Shown in pieces: positions 52,379 to 64,000 of a stretch of DNA of 64,000 bases; position 1 is the stretch's first letter; each line of letters starts with the position of its first letter. The notes below the pieces were generated by a model. That model saw nothing but the letters and a program-made list of their open reading frames with translations, was not told where the DNA came from and searched no databases. Origin of the DNA: Albula goreensis (Eukaryota > Chordata > Actinopteri > Albuliformes > Albulidae); assembly GCA_022829145.1 (NCBI GenBank), contig CM040742.1, positions 17,135,131 through 17,199,130 on the forward strand, written 5' to 3'. Made by a program: the position numbers and the translations under genes.

Positions 52379-52583
52379 CAGGGGTGGCCAGCCCTGATCC
52401 AGGAGAGTTACAGGATGTGCTGGTTTTTGTTGTTACTCAGCACTGAAGGGATAATTAGCACAGTTTATTACATTGTTAACTCACCTTAGCTGCTTTCTTG
52501 GTCTAAATCGGTTGCTGATTTTACGGTGAAAACAAAAACCGGCGCACCCTGTAGCTCTCCAGGCCCAGGGTGTGCCACCCCTG
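52379..52583. mobile_element. Non-autonomous hAT-like element (205 bp)
   Basis: The termini CAGGGGTGGCCAGCCCTG and, on the other strand, CAGGGGTGGCACACCCTG form an imperfect inverted repeat of about 36 bp that ends in GGAGAG(T/C)TACAGG. The interior has no coding capacity. The CAGGGGTG terminus is typical of fish hAT-derived MITEs. An 8-bp target duplication is not clear, consistent with age. Confidence 0.7.
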
Positions 52584-53878
52584 CTGTCAACATTAATAGG
52601 TTATCTTTCTAGCAGTGGATGTTTTCAGCAGATCATTTGAAAGTTTCCAGCCAGGCAGTAAAGTGACTGTCAGCAGCTCTCTCTCTCTCCCTCTCTCTTC
52701 TCTCACTGGGTTTTACGATCTCTGACTGACTGGACTTTTTTCCCTTCCCTGGACTCTCTGGTGAGAATGAGTTTGTGGACTGAAAGCCTTGAAACAGCAC
52801 ACTGGCAGGAACAGGGACCGCGGTCAGTAATGAAGCGGCAGGACCTGCCCCCCCCCAGCCCCCGTCACTGTGTCAGCCCCTACAGGCTGCCAGGGTAATT
52901 AGTGTGGGGGGGTGGAAGTGCTCTCTGAGATACCACACACTTGACAGACAGACACTTCCACGGTCAATTAAAAGCTGCGACGCCGTCATTCTCCGCCGCT
53001 ACTCAGCTCTGGGGAGTTTAACCACCGCACTTTGCTGACACTCGATGCTCGTCTTCTTCACATGGAGTGAATGTACATGCTTACAGTGCATGTCCTGCTG
53101 TGCATTAAAAAGGCAGATCGCCACAAAAACCTGTTCGTGTTGTGAGTTCAGAGCTTGAGGTTTTGAAGTTGTGATTGACCAGCTCTGGACTCCAACTCCC
53201 ATCAACCCCTTGTGAAAGGGTACTTGGAGGCTTTTCTTTTGCTCTGGTAAGGTCCAAATGTTTTGTATCTGATTCTTCTGGGGATGGAGTTTTAATTAGA
53301 AAGGGGGTGGAGGCAGGTCACAGAAAAATGGGGTCCCAAATGATTGATGCTTTATGGGCTGCTCTGTGTTTATTTTTTTGACCAATCAGTAGCAGATCCT
53401 GCTCTGTGTTGACTCTGAGATGTTGTGATAGGTCTATTTGAGTCCAGACAGTGGGACAGACTGCCAGCTCCTCTACCCTGACCGTGAATGTAGAATATGT
53501 GAAGCAGAACTCGGACCAGCTGCCTAAAACGGTTTGACTGTGAATCTGCTGCTCTGCGGAAACATGGGAAAGCAAAGCAAAATCTTCCAATTACACGGCA
53601 GCCTTGTGGTGAGGAAGCGCTATAACGGGAGCCGTCCCTCAGGCCAGAGGCCTCCCATTCATAAATCCTGGGATGTACTCTTTAATTTCACTCCCCTCCT
53701 GACCCCCCTTGCTTTTTCATTTTGTTTTTTTGACTCTTTGTCTGGTTCACAGAAAAAGAGGTTGCTTCAGGGTGGAAGCTCCACAGCAGGCCTGAATGAA
53801 CCCACACCTTCTCTTGCTTAGTTTTCAACATCTTTTCTGGAGATGTTTGTGAGATGGACAGATGGAGAAGCTGCCCTG

Positions 53879-53879
53879 C

Positions 53880-53966
<87 letters not shown>
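53879..53966. repeat. (ATCT)n microsatellite
   Basis: About 22 uninterrupted tetranucleotide units. Confidence 0.97.
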
Positions 53967-53967
<1 letters not shown>

Positions 53968-55121
53968 CTCATTCTCTGTGTCTGTCTTTCTGTTGGTGTA
54001 TTTCAGTTTCTGTCCTCTTTCTATTGATCTCTCTGTCTCTGTCCATTTTTCCACTGTATGATGTGTATGCACACATTTCCCAGTCTGTCCATGTTTAAAG
54101 ATCACAGGACTGCAGGAGAACGATATGGGGTTATCAGTGTCAGTGCTGACAGCCCAAACACTGCTGCTCCCTGACAGCATTTCCAGAGGTTCATGGCCCA
54201 GCACGGCCCAGACGGTAACTGTGAAAAAGAGCCTGTTTCCGAGTCAGAGCCAGGCCAGGAAGAACCGCTACGGCCTCCCGCCAAGCTCCACATTGTTCCC
54301 TGGCTCCGCCCCCTGCCTGACCACGACGTCTGTAGCCCCCGGCAACATGCAACATCTGTCCAAAAAAAACAAAGAAGTCTGTCGCCAACCAGACCCCTTG
54401 CGAGGACGCGTTTCCCTAGTGATGCTGAATGCTGGCTACAACAACAACAGCCAGGGGGGAAACACTAGGCCACGCCTGCCTGCTATCGCACCACTGACAC
54501 CTATCCTCAAAACCTCTGAGGTTGTGCTCTGAAGAAATCTGGAGACTTTGACAGCTGAATGTTTTGGAATAACATATGGGCGATTGCCGGAGCAAGGACA
54601 TGGCTGCAAAGACATATTTGAAATAAGTCTTATTTCTCTGTTCAGTCACTGGTGTTTAATTTTGTATTGCTTGTTTGAATTGCTTCCTTTTGAATAGAGG
54701 CACTGAGCTACCTCCACTGAGCTCATATGATTGGTTCACAAATATCCCTCCACAATAGTCAGGTTTTTCAGTAGGAACAGCCCAGCCCTGCCTGGTTTTC
54801 TAGTGGAAAGGCTAACTGACACCCAGTTCTCACCTGCTTCTGTTAACAGAAGCCGTGTGATGTTAATCAGGCAACCCTGTCAAGAGGAGCATTGGAAGGT
54901 CTAATTCTCCTGGTTCTTTTGGAAAGACATAAGTGTCCAACGTGCAGATGAAAAAAGAGAGAAAGATTCCAGTAATTGGTGAATTTGCAATTCTATCAGT
55001 GGTACAAAGAAAAGGAGGATACATCTTAACAAGACCATGGCTCAGGGATTCAGCCGGATAACTGCATGCCAAACCTTGATTTGTGCCTCATTATTGACCT
55101 GTTCTCTGGTGTCAGATTTCT

Positions 55122-55122
55122 G

Positions 55123-55163
<41 letters not shown>
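55122..55163. repeat. (TG)n microsatellite
   Basis: About 20 TG units followed by imperfect TG-rich sequence to about 55255. Confidence 0.94.
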
Positions 55164-55164
<1 letters not shown>

Positions 55165-57002
55165 ATCCATATGTGGGGTTTTTGTGTGTGTATATGCATG
55201 TATATACTTGGGTGTCTGTGCGTGTGCATGTGTATGTATGCTTGTATGTTGCTGTCTGACAGTGTTTACAGAGTTGTACTATCGATGTGGCTGAAAAAGT
55301 GGTCCCATTAATTATGCTAGCATGTAATTAATAGTTTAGAGTGGGAGGAAAAAAATATCCTAAAGTGATTATTTATAATGTACCATTTATGTGACAAATC
55401 CATGCCTTGTTTTGCACACCCTCAGTATTTGTGGTTTTTGTGGGTGCCCTTGGGTGGGGGAGGGGGTGGGGGTAGTTCACTCAGTCCCATGCAACGGGTC
55501 CAGTCAAGCTGCACACTCACACTTCCTTGGTTCAGCTCTTACCTCCTGCTAAGGTGTGGAAATTACTGGGTAACTGTGCTAGCTCATGTGTGTCTAGTAC
55601 AGATGCTTGGTAAGTGTGCTAACTGCTAACCTGTAGTCTGCACACATAAATGCATAAATACAGAGCTGGCTTCTGACTCTTTTACCAGCTTTCCATATCT
55701 GAGGGAAAGCAGAGAAATTTATATCTCTTTTATGTGTTCTCTGTGCACCTTTGTCAAGGGTATGGGGGCAATTACTTGAATTTTTTGTTTTCAAAGGCAA
55801 GAGTCTTCATATAGCATTTATAGTTAAAAGAGCCATTTTGCAAATAAACATCCTAGATGAAAGATTACAGGTCTGTATGTAAATATATCACATTGTGTGT
55901 TATATTCACCCTCACTTACATGGATATTGGAAAACACATTGAGATTTAGATATTGAGCACTCTAATAAGAAAAAGGAGGCACTTTCGTTTTCTAGTTTGG
56001 TTGGATACAGCCCTTACTCTGTCAGCTGTCAACTGTCACACATGGAGCCAGGGGGGTGGGAACAGCACGATTGGCGGGGGGGTTGGAGGGGGTCAGAGAT
56101 CACGGCGCTGCTTTCACAAGAGTGCTAATCGATTAGCTGTCAAAGCTCGGCCACCCCGATCAAGAAGGGTAGGGCCACCTGGGTCCCATTTCAATAATTG
56201 CTCTCTGCCTTGAGTGTGCCGCCATGTTTAAGGAGCGGAAGGTGGAGGGAGGAGGGGGTAAAAGAAATAAAACATCGTAATGAAAATAAGAACCAAATAA
56301 TAAACTCTGTTGTGTGCAAGTGCTGGGTTATTGATTGCAGATGCTGTGAGGATAAAAAAAATCTTAATAATGCGGTCTGAATATATAGGGTGACCCCACG
56401 AGGTTAAACAAATCCTTCCTTCCACCTTTTCATACGTTTACAGAGTGAAGGGTATTTGTCCTTAATAACCGAGGGCAATAACTGCCATTTTGAGTTGAAT
56501 AGTCATATTCGATATCCAACCCCCTCTTCCCCCATGAGGAAAACAAGTATGACCATATCTTAATATCACTGATATATTAAGCAGATGTCACACTGTTTTT
56601 ATTTTTGTTGAATTAAAAATGGGTTTGAGAAATGTCAAATGTTATTCGTTTCCCTTAGTTTTATTTTGCCTTTGCACAAGCATCGTTTCTCCTGTGCCAA
56701 AGTAATGCACTGTAACAATTGCAGGGATTAGCGTTAGCCGAAGGTTTGTGTCAGACCAACGGAATGGCATCTTTCAAAGGCCCCCATACCACAAGTGCAA
56801 GATGGATCGGTGGAGGAAGCACTGAATCATTGCTTATCTACTGAGCTAAAAGGCCACTTCACCTGTCATGACATTTTTGGCAATATATTGCTTCCTGTCA
56901 TTTAACCCATTAGGATTTGCTGTGTATGTCTCCACTTTCCACCTCTGTTTCATGATTATTGGGTCAGGTTAAATCAGGAAGTAATTTTAATGTAACGTAA
57001 GG

Positions 57003-57215
57003 GTTATGGAGCTGGGCTTGTCAGAGGATGCCAGGTTCCCAGGTAGGGCAGTGTTGTTCTGCCCTTGAGGCAGGCACTTTACCTGAATACCTTTTGTAAA
57101 TATTCAACGGTATACGTATAGTATAGGATAGTGCTAAAAGAAATCAAACTCTATAAATCCCTCTGGATTAGAGCATCTGCCGAATGTCTAACAGCATGTA
57201 AATGTAATGTAATTG
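57003..57215 (+). mobile_element. tRNA-derived SINE, near full length
   Basis: Head GTTATGGAGCTGGGCTTGT and GGTTCCCAGGTAGGGCAGTG; body CTTGAGGCAGGCACTTTACC; tail CTCTGGATTAGAGCATCTG and then ATGTAAATGTAATGTAAT. The head, body and LINE-like tail order matches a widespread fish SINE type. Confidence 0.8.
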
Positions 57216-60200
57216 GGCGGCCCCTCCTGGTGTGTGTATGTGTGTGTGTGTGCATGCTTGATGTTGCTAGCATTGGCAGAGCCAGAATAGGGTTGTTTAT
57301 AGTTTTGCTTGACCGTAACCAGGAAAAGAGGTCAGAGGTCAGTCTGAGAAGGGCACGGCTGGCCTCTGTTATAGCGAGAGTTCTGGGGTGGGGTCATGGA
57401 ACACAGGCATTTCCTTCCGGAACTCCAACCAGGGTCCCCCGCAGAGAATATATTCCCCCTCAGTCTTAAGCTGCTGCGAAATGGGAAAATTAGCTCAGGT
57501 TTATTTTAGGAGACCGCAAGCTCTACACACACATGGCAGCATAACCCTTTTCTCTTGAACACAGAGTAAACACAGGCAAATGAACACATGCATGGAAGCA
57601 GGAACGGGCCGCAGCGTTAGACTCCTGGCAATACTGAACTCTACCTATTCATGGTTCACCTAAAATGAACTCTGCAGCACAAGAGTATGTGCTACATTGT
57701 CTTGCAGTCAGTCCCAATATTTAAGCACACCAATTTCAACTGCAACACACTTCTGCCCAGATGGGGTTGTCGATTACAAATCTGGCCAATGGAAAGAAAG
57801 GTTATAGGAAGGTGGAGGGAGATGCATAGAGAGGATCCCTGATTAGCTGAAAGAGAAGTGTTTGATTGGTGGTGATTTAGGGACACCTGCCTGTGTGTTA
57901 ATGGCCTCTGAGCCAAGAGCAGTCAGACAGCAGGGATAGCTCTGCGCGTAACTGTGTTATCAGAATCTTTCCATGCTTATCTCTGATGAATGGGAGCCTG
58001 TTTTCAGGCTGCTGTAATTGATCTAAATACCCCGTCTTTCTCAGCAGCCGTGTGGTCTGTAATTCTAGCTCTTACTGGAAGGTTGGGTGTGAGGGGGGGC
58101 GTCAGGGGGTGACTTTAGGAAGGGGGGGGACTATAGAATGCATTAAGTAGGGGATGGGGGGGGTCAGGGTGCATGCAAGAACATCTTCTTTTTTTGTGGT
58201 AGTGATATTTTTTATTGTTTAACACACAAAAATACCAAGACATTCTTAGCATATATCAAGCATTCACTGAAAGAAAATGCAGAGATAAAAGGGAGGGGCA
58301 GACAGGGAGAAAGGTAGATGAAACAAGTGAAAAAGAATTAGGAGAGAAGGAAGAGGAGAAAAGGGTAACTTCAGGGTAGCCTCAGTTTTAAAGAAAAAGA
58401 CAGAATTGTGATCTATAGTGGCCTGTTGAGATGTTCAGGTGTGCCCATGCCTAGTTTTCAGTGAAGGGGGTGTGGGAAGATGTCAGTCAGGCCATGGAGG
58501 AGGGGGGCGGTGAGGCCAGGATATATGATAGCCCCTGACCTCTGATCTGTTAGGGGTAGTAAGTGGCCCAGTCAGGTGGCAAAAGCTTATGCTGCCATTA
58601 GCAGCACATTTCTGACACAACCGCCGAACCGCTGATGCTGGAGAGGAGGTAGAGCACATCCATCAAATGTTTATCACTGTTATTATTCATGGCTATTTTT
58701 ATCGTCACCCTTTTTACGGTCGGGTTGATTATGAATGACAACAGAGGAATGAGCTTTAACCAGGGTTTACAAAGGTTTAGGACTAGAGGAGGGGAGGTTG
58801 GCTTTCAGTTATCGTGACCCTAGCCTTTGGAAAATTTTGCTAAAGGGTCTCTGAATTTGATTGACGCACTGAATTTTTAAAAATGTCTGTTCAGTACTGC
58901 TTGAAAAAAAAAATAAATAAAAAATTGAAGTTTTTCCTCAGAGCCGACCATGTGGGTTTATGTGAGTCTAAGAGGGATCACTCTGTTAGAATGAATTTAA
59001 CATTTTATTGTGGAATGTTAAAGAACAAAGACTTACCAGAATGTGGCAAATTTGACTCCCATTCAGACATAGGGAGTAGTATCAGAGAAAATAAGTGGAT
59101 GAGGTCTGGAATATCTGCATAGGCCTTCACGCCTTGTTAGGTTAAATTTACAGATCTTTTCCTATGGAACTGCATTTCAGGGTCATAAATTAACAGTCTT
59201 GTCTTCCTCTTCTGTATAATGCACTGTAATTTAGGTGCCCAGGAAACTTGACACTGCAGATTATTGAGGTTACTAAAAATGTATTTATGCTCCCATAATT
59301 TATATCACTCATCTTATTCATTTCCCGAAAACAACACAAACTATTTAAAGTGAGAAAAATACATTCATGAATAAATAAGAAAAATAAATTGAGTGGATTT
59401 ATAACATTCTAAAGGGGGCTGGTGATTATAGTTGCTGGATGATTTTGAACCTTAGGAAGTGACATAGGTTTATGTCATCCTCTGAAGCTAAGTTATAAAT
59501 ATAAAGTGATGCTGTTATAACCCCCACACCCCCAAACTTCACCCAAGTCAGAGGTCATGGAGGATAGGAGGGACCCCATGATCCTTAAATTCACATTGGA
59601 AGAATTGTTTAATGTCCTTTTCAAATGAGCCAATGAAAAAATTCCGAAGCCACTAAACCAGTCACAACAACATTTTGTTGTCACACATCTCTGATTTGTT
59701 TGGACATTCTCTAATATCTCATCCTTAAGTGCTCTGCTGAAGATTATGCAGTCAAATCAGACTTTTTTTTCTCCCTGTCCTTGTAGCAGATCTGGCCTGT
59801 AATTTGACAGTCTGAGAAACTAGGGCGAATGAGAACGCTTGCATTTTAAAGAGCCACAGCGTCTCGTCAGTTTTAAAAAAGAGTTTTCAAGAACAGAGTC
59901 ACTTGTTTGTGTTCAGTTTAAGAGTAAAAATAAACTGCTGGTCTCTCTCTTTCTCTCTCGGGCTGCTGATGTTTGTCTGTGCAGAGGGAAGTAAGTCTCC
60001 TCCACAACTTTATAAACAAACTGATAACAATACAGATAATAATACTAATTATTATTATTATTATTACTATTAAGTTTAATAGTGTTTGATTTGGTTAACT
60101 ATAATATTAATATTAGCTGGTGTCAGGCTGCAAAAGAAAGATGATAAGATGATAAGATAATGAACTAAAGTAACAGCTAAAAATAGAAAACAGGGTAAGG

Positions 60201-60644
60201 GCAGGGTCACCACTGCAGATTTCATGAAAAGAACATGTTAATCAACCCACACTAACCCACCCCTCAAAAAAACTACACACATACCTCTCAACCCAAAGTA
60301 AACATGGTTATGTTGTCATAGCTAGCACTAACCAACTTGAGGAGATTCATAGCCTGTAGTGGATGACAGGGAGCTTCCGGCCTAAGGGCTAACAAAAATA
60401 TTCTGTAGGAACCAGGGGTGGGGGCGGGGGGGAGTGCAAGGGTGTTCGAACCCCATACCTGTGTTTCCCATCAGTGGGTTAGTCTGGCCTATGTGCGAGC
60501 GGACCCCAGTGCCCGCCCAAACCAGCTCACAGATGAGCTGGTTACCTACTTTGACAGGAAGCTGATTTGCCTGCACTTCCTTTGCAAAACACAAGTGGCT
60601 AAGCTTGGTGAAAAGAATTTTAGTGCACATGCGCACTTATGCAC

Positions 60645-60680
60645 ACACACACACACACACACTCACACACACACACACAC
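60645..60680. repeat. (CA)n microsatellite
   Basis: About 18 CA units with one CTCA interruption. Confidence 0.93.
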
Positions 60681-60719
60681 GCACTCAACCAGATAATTTG
60701 CAATGCATATGACATCTAC

Positions 60720-60975
60720 AAACACAATAAGAGAAGATCTTCTTTCCCTTAATGTGATTCTTTATTTTAATGTTGCTTTAATTAAGCCCTAGAATTATCA
60801 ACTAATTATTTATGCATTTAGCAACTCAGTTAACTGAGCCTTGATATGTAATAAATATTATATTTTGCATGTTAACCCCAGTCAACTACAGAGCAAACAT
60901 TATTACTTAAACCTTTAATTAAAGGTTTAGTGTCTGTAATTAACTTAGTAGGGAGTGTCATTTAAAGAGAGAAAA
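60720..60975. promoter_or_regulatory. Candidate enhancer, TAATTA-rich with palindrome
   Basis: About 250 bp with GCTTTAATTAAGC, AACTAATTATTTATGCATT, CTGTAATTAAC and a 22-bp perfect palindrome at 60908-60929 centred on TTTAATTAAA. Dense homeodomain-type cores and absence of simple repeats suggest regulatory function. Conservation is untested. Confidence 0.35.
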
Positions 60976-61689
60976 TACAAAAAAAGATTCTCTTATAGAA
61001 AGTGGATCCTGGTCAAATCTAAACCAGCTCATTTAGTGAAATGTGTGTTCAGGGTGGTGGTGGCCAAGGGATCAAGGATCTTTGTTTTGGCAATATTTTA
61101 ACATGTTTTTGAGTGCAAATGGCAGATCATGTGATCAGGTTAGTGTGGAAGTGACCAATCAGGTACCTGCTCTGAGGCTTCTGCCTCATTTGCTGAAAAA
61201 CTTTTTACAGTGGGAGATTTCATCCTAAAGTTTGCATTATGATTTTGATGTGGTAGTAGAAATTAATTGCTCAGCTAATATTTTCATAAGCTAAAAATGT
61301 GTCACATATTATATCTGTAATCAATGCTTTGAGTGAAGAGGCATTGTGTGTCTTGTTGTTTTGGAGAACAGGTTGTTTGGGTGGTTCGATTTTTCACAGG
61401 CCGTTGCATTTTCTTACACATGCTGTATAAAGCTATTACATAATGTTAATGAAGCCGTTATACATTGTTTGTGGAGACCTTAGGAATACTGCACTCATTA
61501 CGCCTGTGAACTGGCATGATTTACTGCCGTGCGAATGACAGACAGCACACTGGTCCTGTGCCACACAAGGGACTGTTGAAGGAAGTGGATGACTTTAAAC
61601 TATAGTGCTGAAGTTTCTGCCAAGCTTTCCATAGAAAACCTGCAGGCATAGAGCAGGGAAGCTGCCACTGCACACTGGCACAAGGCATT

Positions 61690-61905
61690 TACAGAACCCC
61701 AATCCGTTTGCGTAACAGATGCTCTTACACAAATAGTCTTACTTTTTTATATATCTTATCCATTTCTGCAGGTGGATATGTACTGAAGCAGTTCAGTTTA
61801 TGTTCCAAGGGTACAATGACAGCAACCCACCTGGGATATGAACCAGAACACCTGTGAGCTATAAGCCCAATTCCCTAACCATTACGCTGTACTGCAACCC
61901 CACTT
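61690..61905 (-). mobile_element. tRNA-derived SINE, minus strand
   Basis: Reads on the minus strand as GCGTAATGGTTAGGGAATTG, a B-box region GGTTCATATCCCAGGTGG, body CATTGTACCCTTGGAACATA and CTTCAGTACATATCCACCTG, and tail GTGTAAGAGCATCTGTTACG. Same family as the 57003 copy. Confidence 0.8.
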
Positions 61906-62404
61906 AGGGGAATGGAAACACTGGGTATTACAGAGGGGAGAGAGGGCATTCAGATCAGCGCTGGAGAGAGAGAGAGAGAGAGCGCATTCAGCTGTGCTGT
62001 GCTTTTTGCAGTATGACAGCAGTATTTTGTTCCTTCTACATTTTAGCAGTTTGAAAAAAAGGATTACCATTAAAGATAATTTTTTATCTTTGTCTTTGAA
62101 GCAGTTTTTTAGATGCTGTCCAGGAATTTGTGATGCACAGGGTGTATGGAAAGCTGTGCTCTTTTGTTGGTTATTTTTTTTTTCTTCCTCTTTAGAAACA
62201 GAGCCTCCAGTCGCACCCAGTTTCAGAGGGCAGGGCGTGTAGATTTCTTTTGTTTCTTTTTATAATTCGTCCCGGAAAAGCTGACAATCGGCTGGCTGTA
62301 ATGAATGAACGGCGTTATCAATATCAGGGATGACAATACTAGGAAAGCCTGTGCTGTGTGCCGGGCGGGAGGCTGGCTGTTTCCCCCAGCTGGCCAACGG
62401 AGTC

Positions 62405-62407
<3 letters not shown>

Positions 62408-62439
<32 letters not shown>
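62408..62439. repeat. (GA)n microsatellite
   Basis: About 15 uninterrupted GA units. Confidence 0.95.
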
Positions 62440-62442
<3 letters not shown>

Positions 62443-63177
62443 TAGAGCTGCATTCACATGGTGTAGGGTAGCACTCGAGTGCCCTCTCTCCTCTGCCTGG
62501 ATGTTGATGACTGTCACTGTGTCATTATCGCCACTCAGGATATAGAATGACACCATGTGTACGCTCGTAGACACGCTGCACTCGCCCCAACGGTTATATT
62601 CCATCAGGCCGTTAACTGAGGATATGACTTGGCGTAGTATCTTATCTCCATCAAATATATAATGCTGAGAAAGATATTGACAAAATACCATCTAACTGAT
62701 CACAGCTGGGCTATTGAAAAGAGCCAATACATTCAGAGGCGGCTCAGCCTGGGAGAGCAGGCTCTGTGTTCTGTGATCACTGTGAACGTGGAGAGCTTTG
62801 GACAGACGCAAGCTCTATGCTATATTGCAATAAATGGGGAAATAATGAAGAACAACAGTCATAAACCATATTTCCCTGGAACGGAGAAAGTTTTGTTGGG
62901 GAATAGTATTAAGAATCACTATGCTCTGCACTTCCCAAATAACAGATGAGGAAAAAATATCAAACGTGCTTGGAGAGGGGCCTGTAGCCCCATTTCCAAC
63001 CAAATATGTAGCCACATACCACAACATAAGAGACTTTGTAATAGCAAGTTCTATGTTCCCAATATGGCATCGTTAGGAGTTTCATTTTATACATGTTCTG
63101 TGTATGGTTTGGCCTATTTGTATGGTCCAGTAGTACCAATTATAATGTCAATAAAGACAATAAAATTGAACTGAACT

Positions 63178-63272
63178 GAGAGACAGAGGCACAGGGAGAG
63201 ACTGGGAGAGAGAGTGAGAGAGAGATTTGTAGAGAGAAAGTGAGAGAGAGAGAGTATAGGAGAGAGAGAGGG
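63178..63272. repeat. Imperfect (GA)n-rich tract
   Basis: GAGAGAG-rich sequence with GGGA and TAGG interruptions. Confidence 0.88.
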
Positions 63273-64000
63273 GGTCAAGATAGAGACCTGAAACCATCTG
63301 AAAAGGTTCAGTCAGCACAGCTGTTCAATTTAGGCTTTTAAAAACAAACCCCATGTTCTAAGGATCATGGTTGGAGGACAATGAGTTTGCATTTGATTAC
63401 CAAATAACAAAAAATAAGACAGTGTCACTTTCTGGAGCTTGCAAACAAATACCTGACCAAAGCATTGGTGTGGGAAAGTGATTTGTGTGGGAAGCGTTGC
63501 GTTCCAGTGCTGTTGTTTATTTGTGTTCTGGCTCTGGGCGACTGCAAAATACAAATGCTGCTACTTAGCTTACTGACTCAAATGAAAACAGAATGCCCAT
63601 GATTATGACTTTCGTTTGGAGACTTTCTCAGGATTTTATGTTGCTCTGTACCTCTCTCTCTGTCTCTGTCTGTCTGTTTATACATCTATCGATCTCCGGC
63701 ACAGTTCTGATTATACAGGAGCTCCAGTGTACAGTCAGCTGTTCGACACATAGTTATTGAACTGTCAGTCAGTTTCCCTGTGTGCTGAAGCTTTTATAAT
63801 AGTCATGTTTGGAATGTTTGGAATGATTATGGCAGTGATGTCAAGATGATGTCACAATAGTAGGTAGGGCACTTAGGGACTGATGCTGCAAGTCCTGCAT
63901 AATGTAATCACAGCCCAACTGCAAGCGTAGTCATCAGAGCACAGCAAGCTCTCAGAAAGGAACATGTTAAACATGGAACTATGGGCCGGCAGACAAGCAA

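Noticed and set aside
59985..59991. Possible microexon between tgtgcag and gtaagtc-like sequence
   Set aside because: Only about seven bases; it does not match the expected next EBF1 exon and is most likely chance.

Overview
The window is vertebrate nuclear DNA, most likely from a ray-finned fish. It has widely spaced coding exons with GT/AG splice sites, very dense (CA)n/(GT)n, (CT)n, (AAT)n and (ATCT)n microsatellites, fish-type tRNA-derived SINEs and small non-autonomous DNA transposons. Three SINE copies with a head like 'ggttagggaa.tgggct' and a tail like 'ctctggattagagcatctg' suggest an early-branching teleost such as an elopomorph, but that placement is weak. There is no bacterial, plasmid, phage or CRISPR content.

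Two protein-coding genes are present, both on the + strand and both incomplete in the window. RNF145 (positions 1 to about 17.2 kb) is an ER-membrane RING-H2 E3 ubiquitin ligase linked in mammals to sterol homeostasis. Nine coding exons lie between 3488 and 15349 and join in frame to give 656 complete residues. They match human RNF145 from about residue 62 to the end. The first roughly 62 residues are not found and must lie left of position 1. The 3' UTR follows, with poly(A) signals at 17213 and 17467.

After about 6 kb of AT-rich intergenic and upstream sequence, EBF1 starts at 23611. It encodes the early B-cell factor/COE transcription factor. Six exons are in the window: 23611-23744, 24465-24621, 25795-25858, 27319-27374, 36181-36254 and 40047-40115. 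They encode the N-terminus and the first half of the DNA-binding domain, through the zinc-knuckle motif. From 40116 to the right edge everything is intron 6, in which I find no further exon. RNF145 and EBF1 are also neighbours in human (5q33), so the order is ancestral synteny. The two genes do not form a functional unit.

The rest is introns and spacers. In RNF145, tandem repeats sit unusually close to splice sites: an 86-bp minisatellite, CA and CT tracts at the two ends of one 410-bp intron, and a GT tract after the donor at 13964. EBF1 introns hold an intragenic CpG-rich block (about 31385-31655), several homeodomain/octamer-rich segments that look like developmental enhancers, a 20-bp perfect inverted repeat carrying two octamers (51257-51346), SINEs, one hAT-like element and one larger terminal-inverted-repeat element.

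I did not find a previously undescribed system. The most useful leads are residue changes at family-conserved positions (YLYF to YLYV in RNF145, IHY to ILY in EBF1), a DSGxxS motif at the RNF145 C-terminus, the intronic CpG block, and the octamer inverted repeat.
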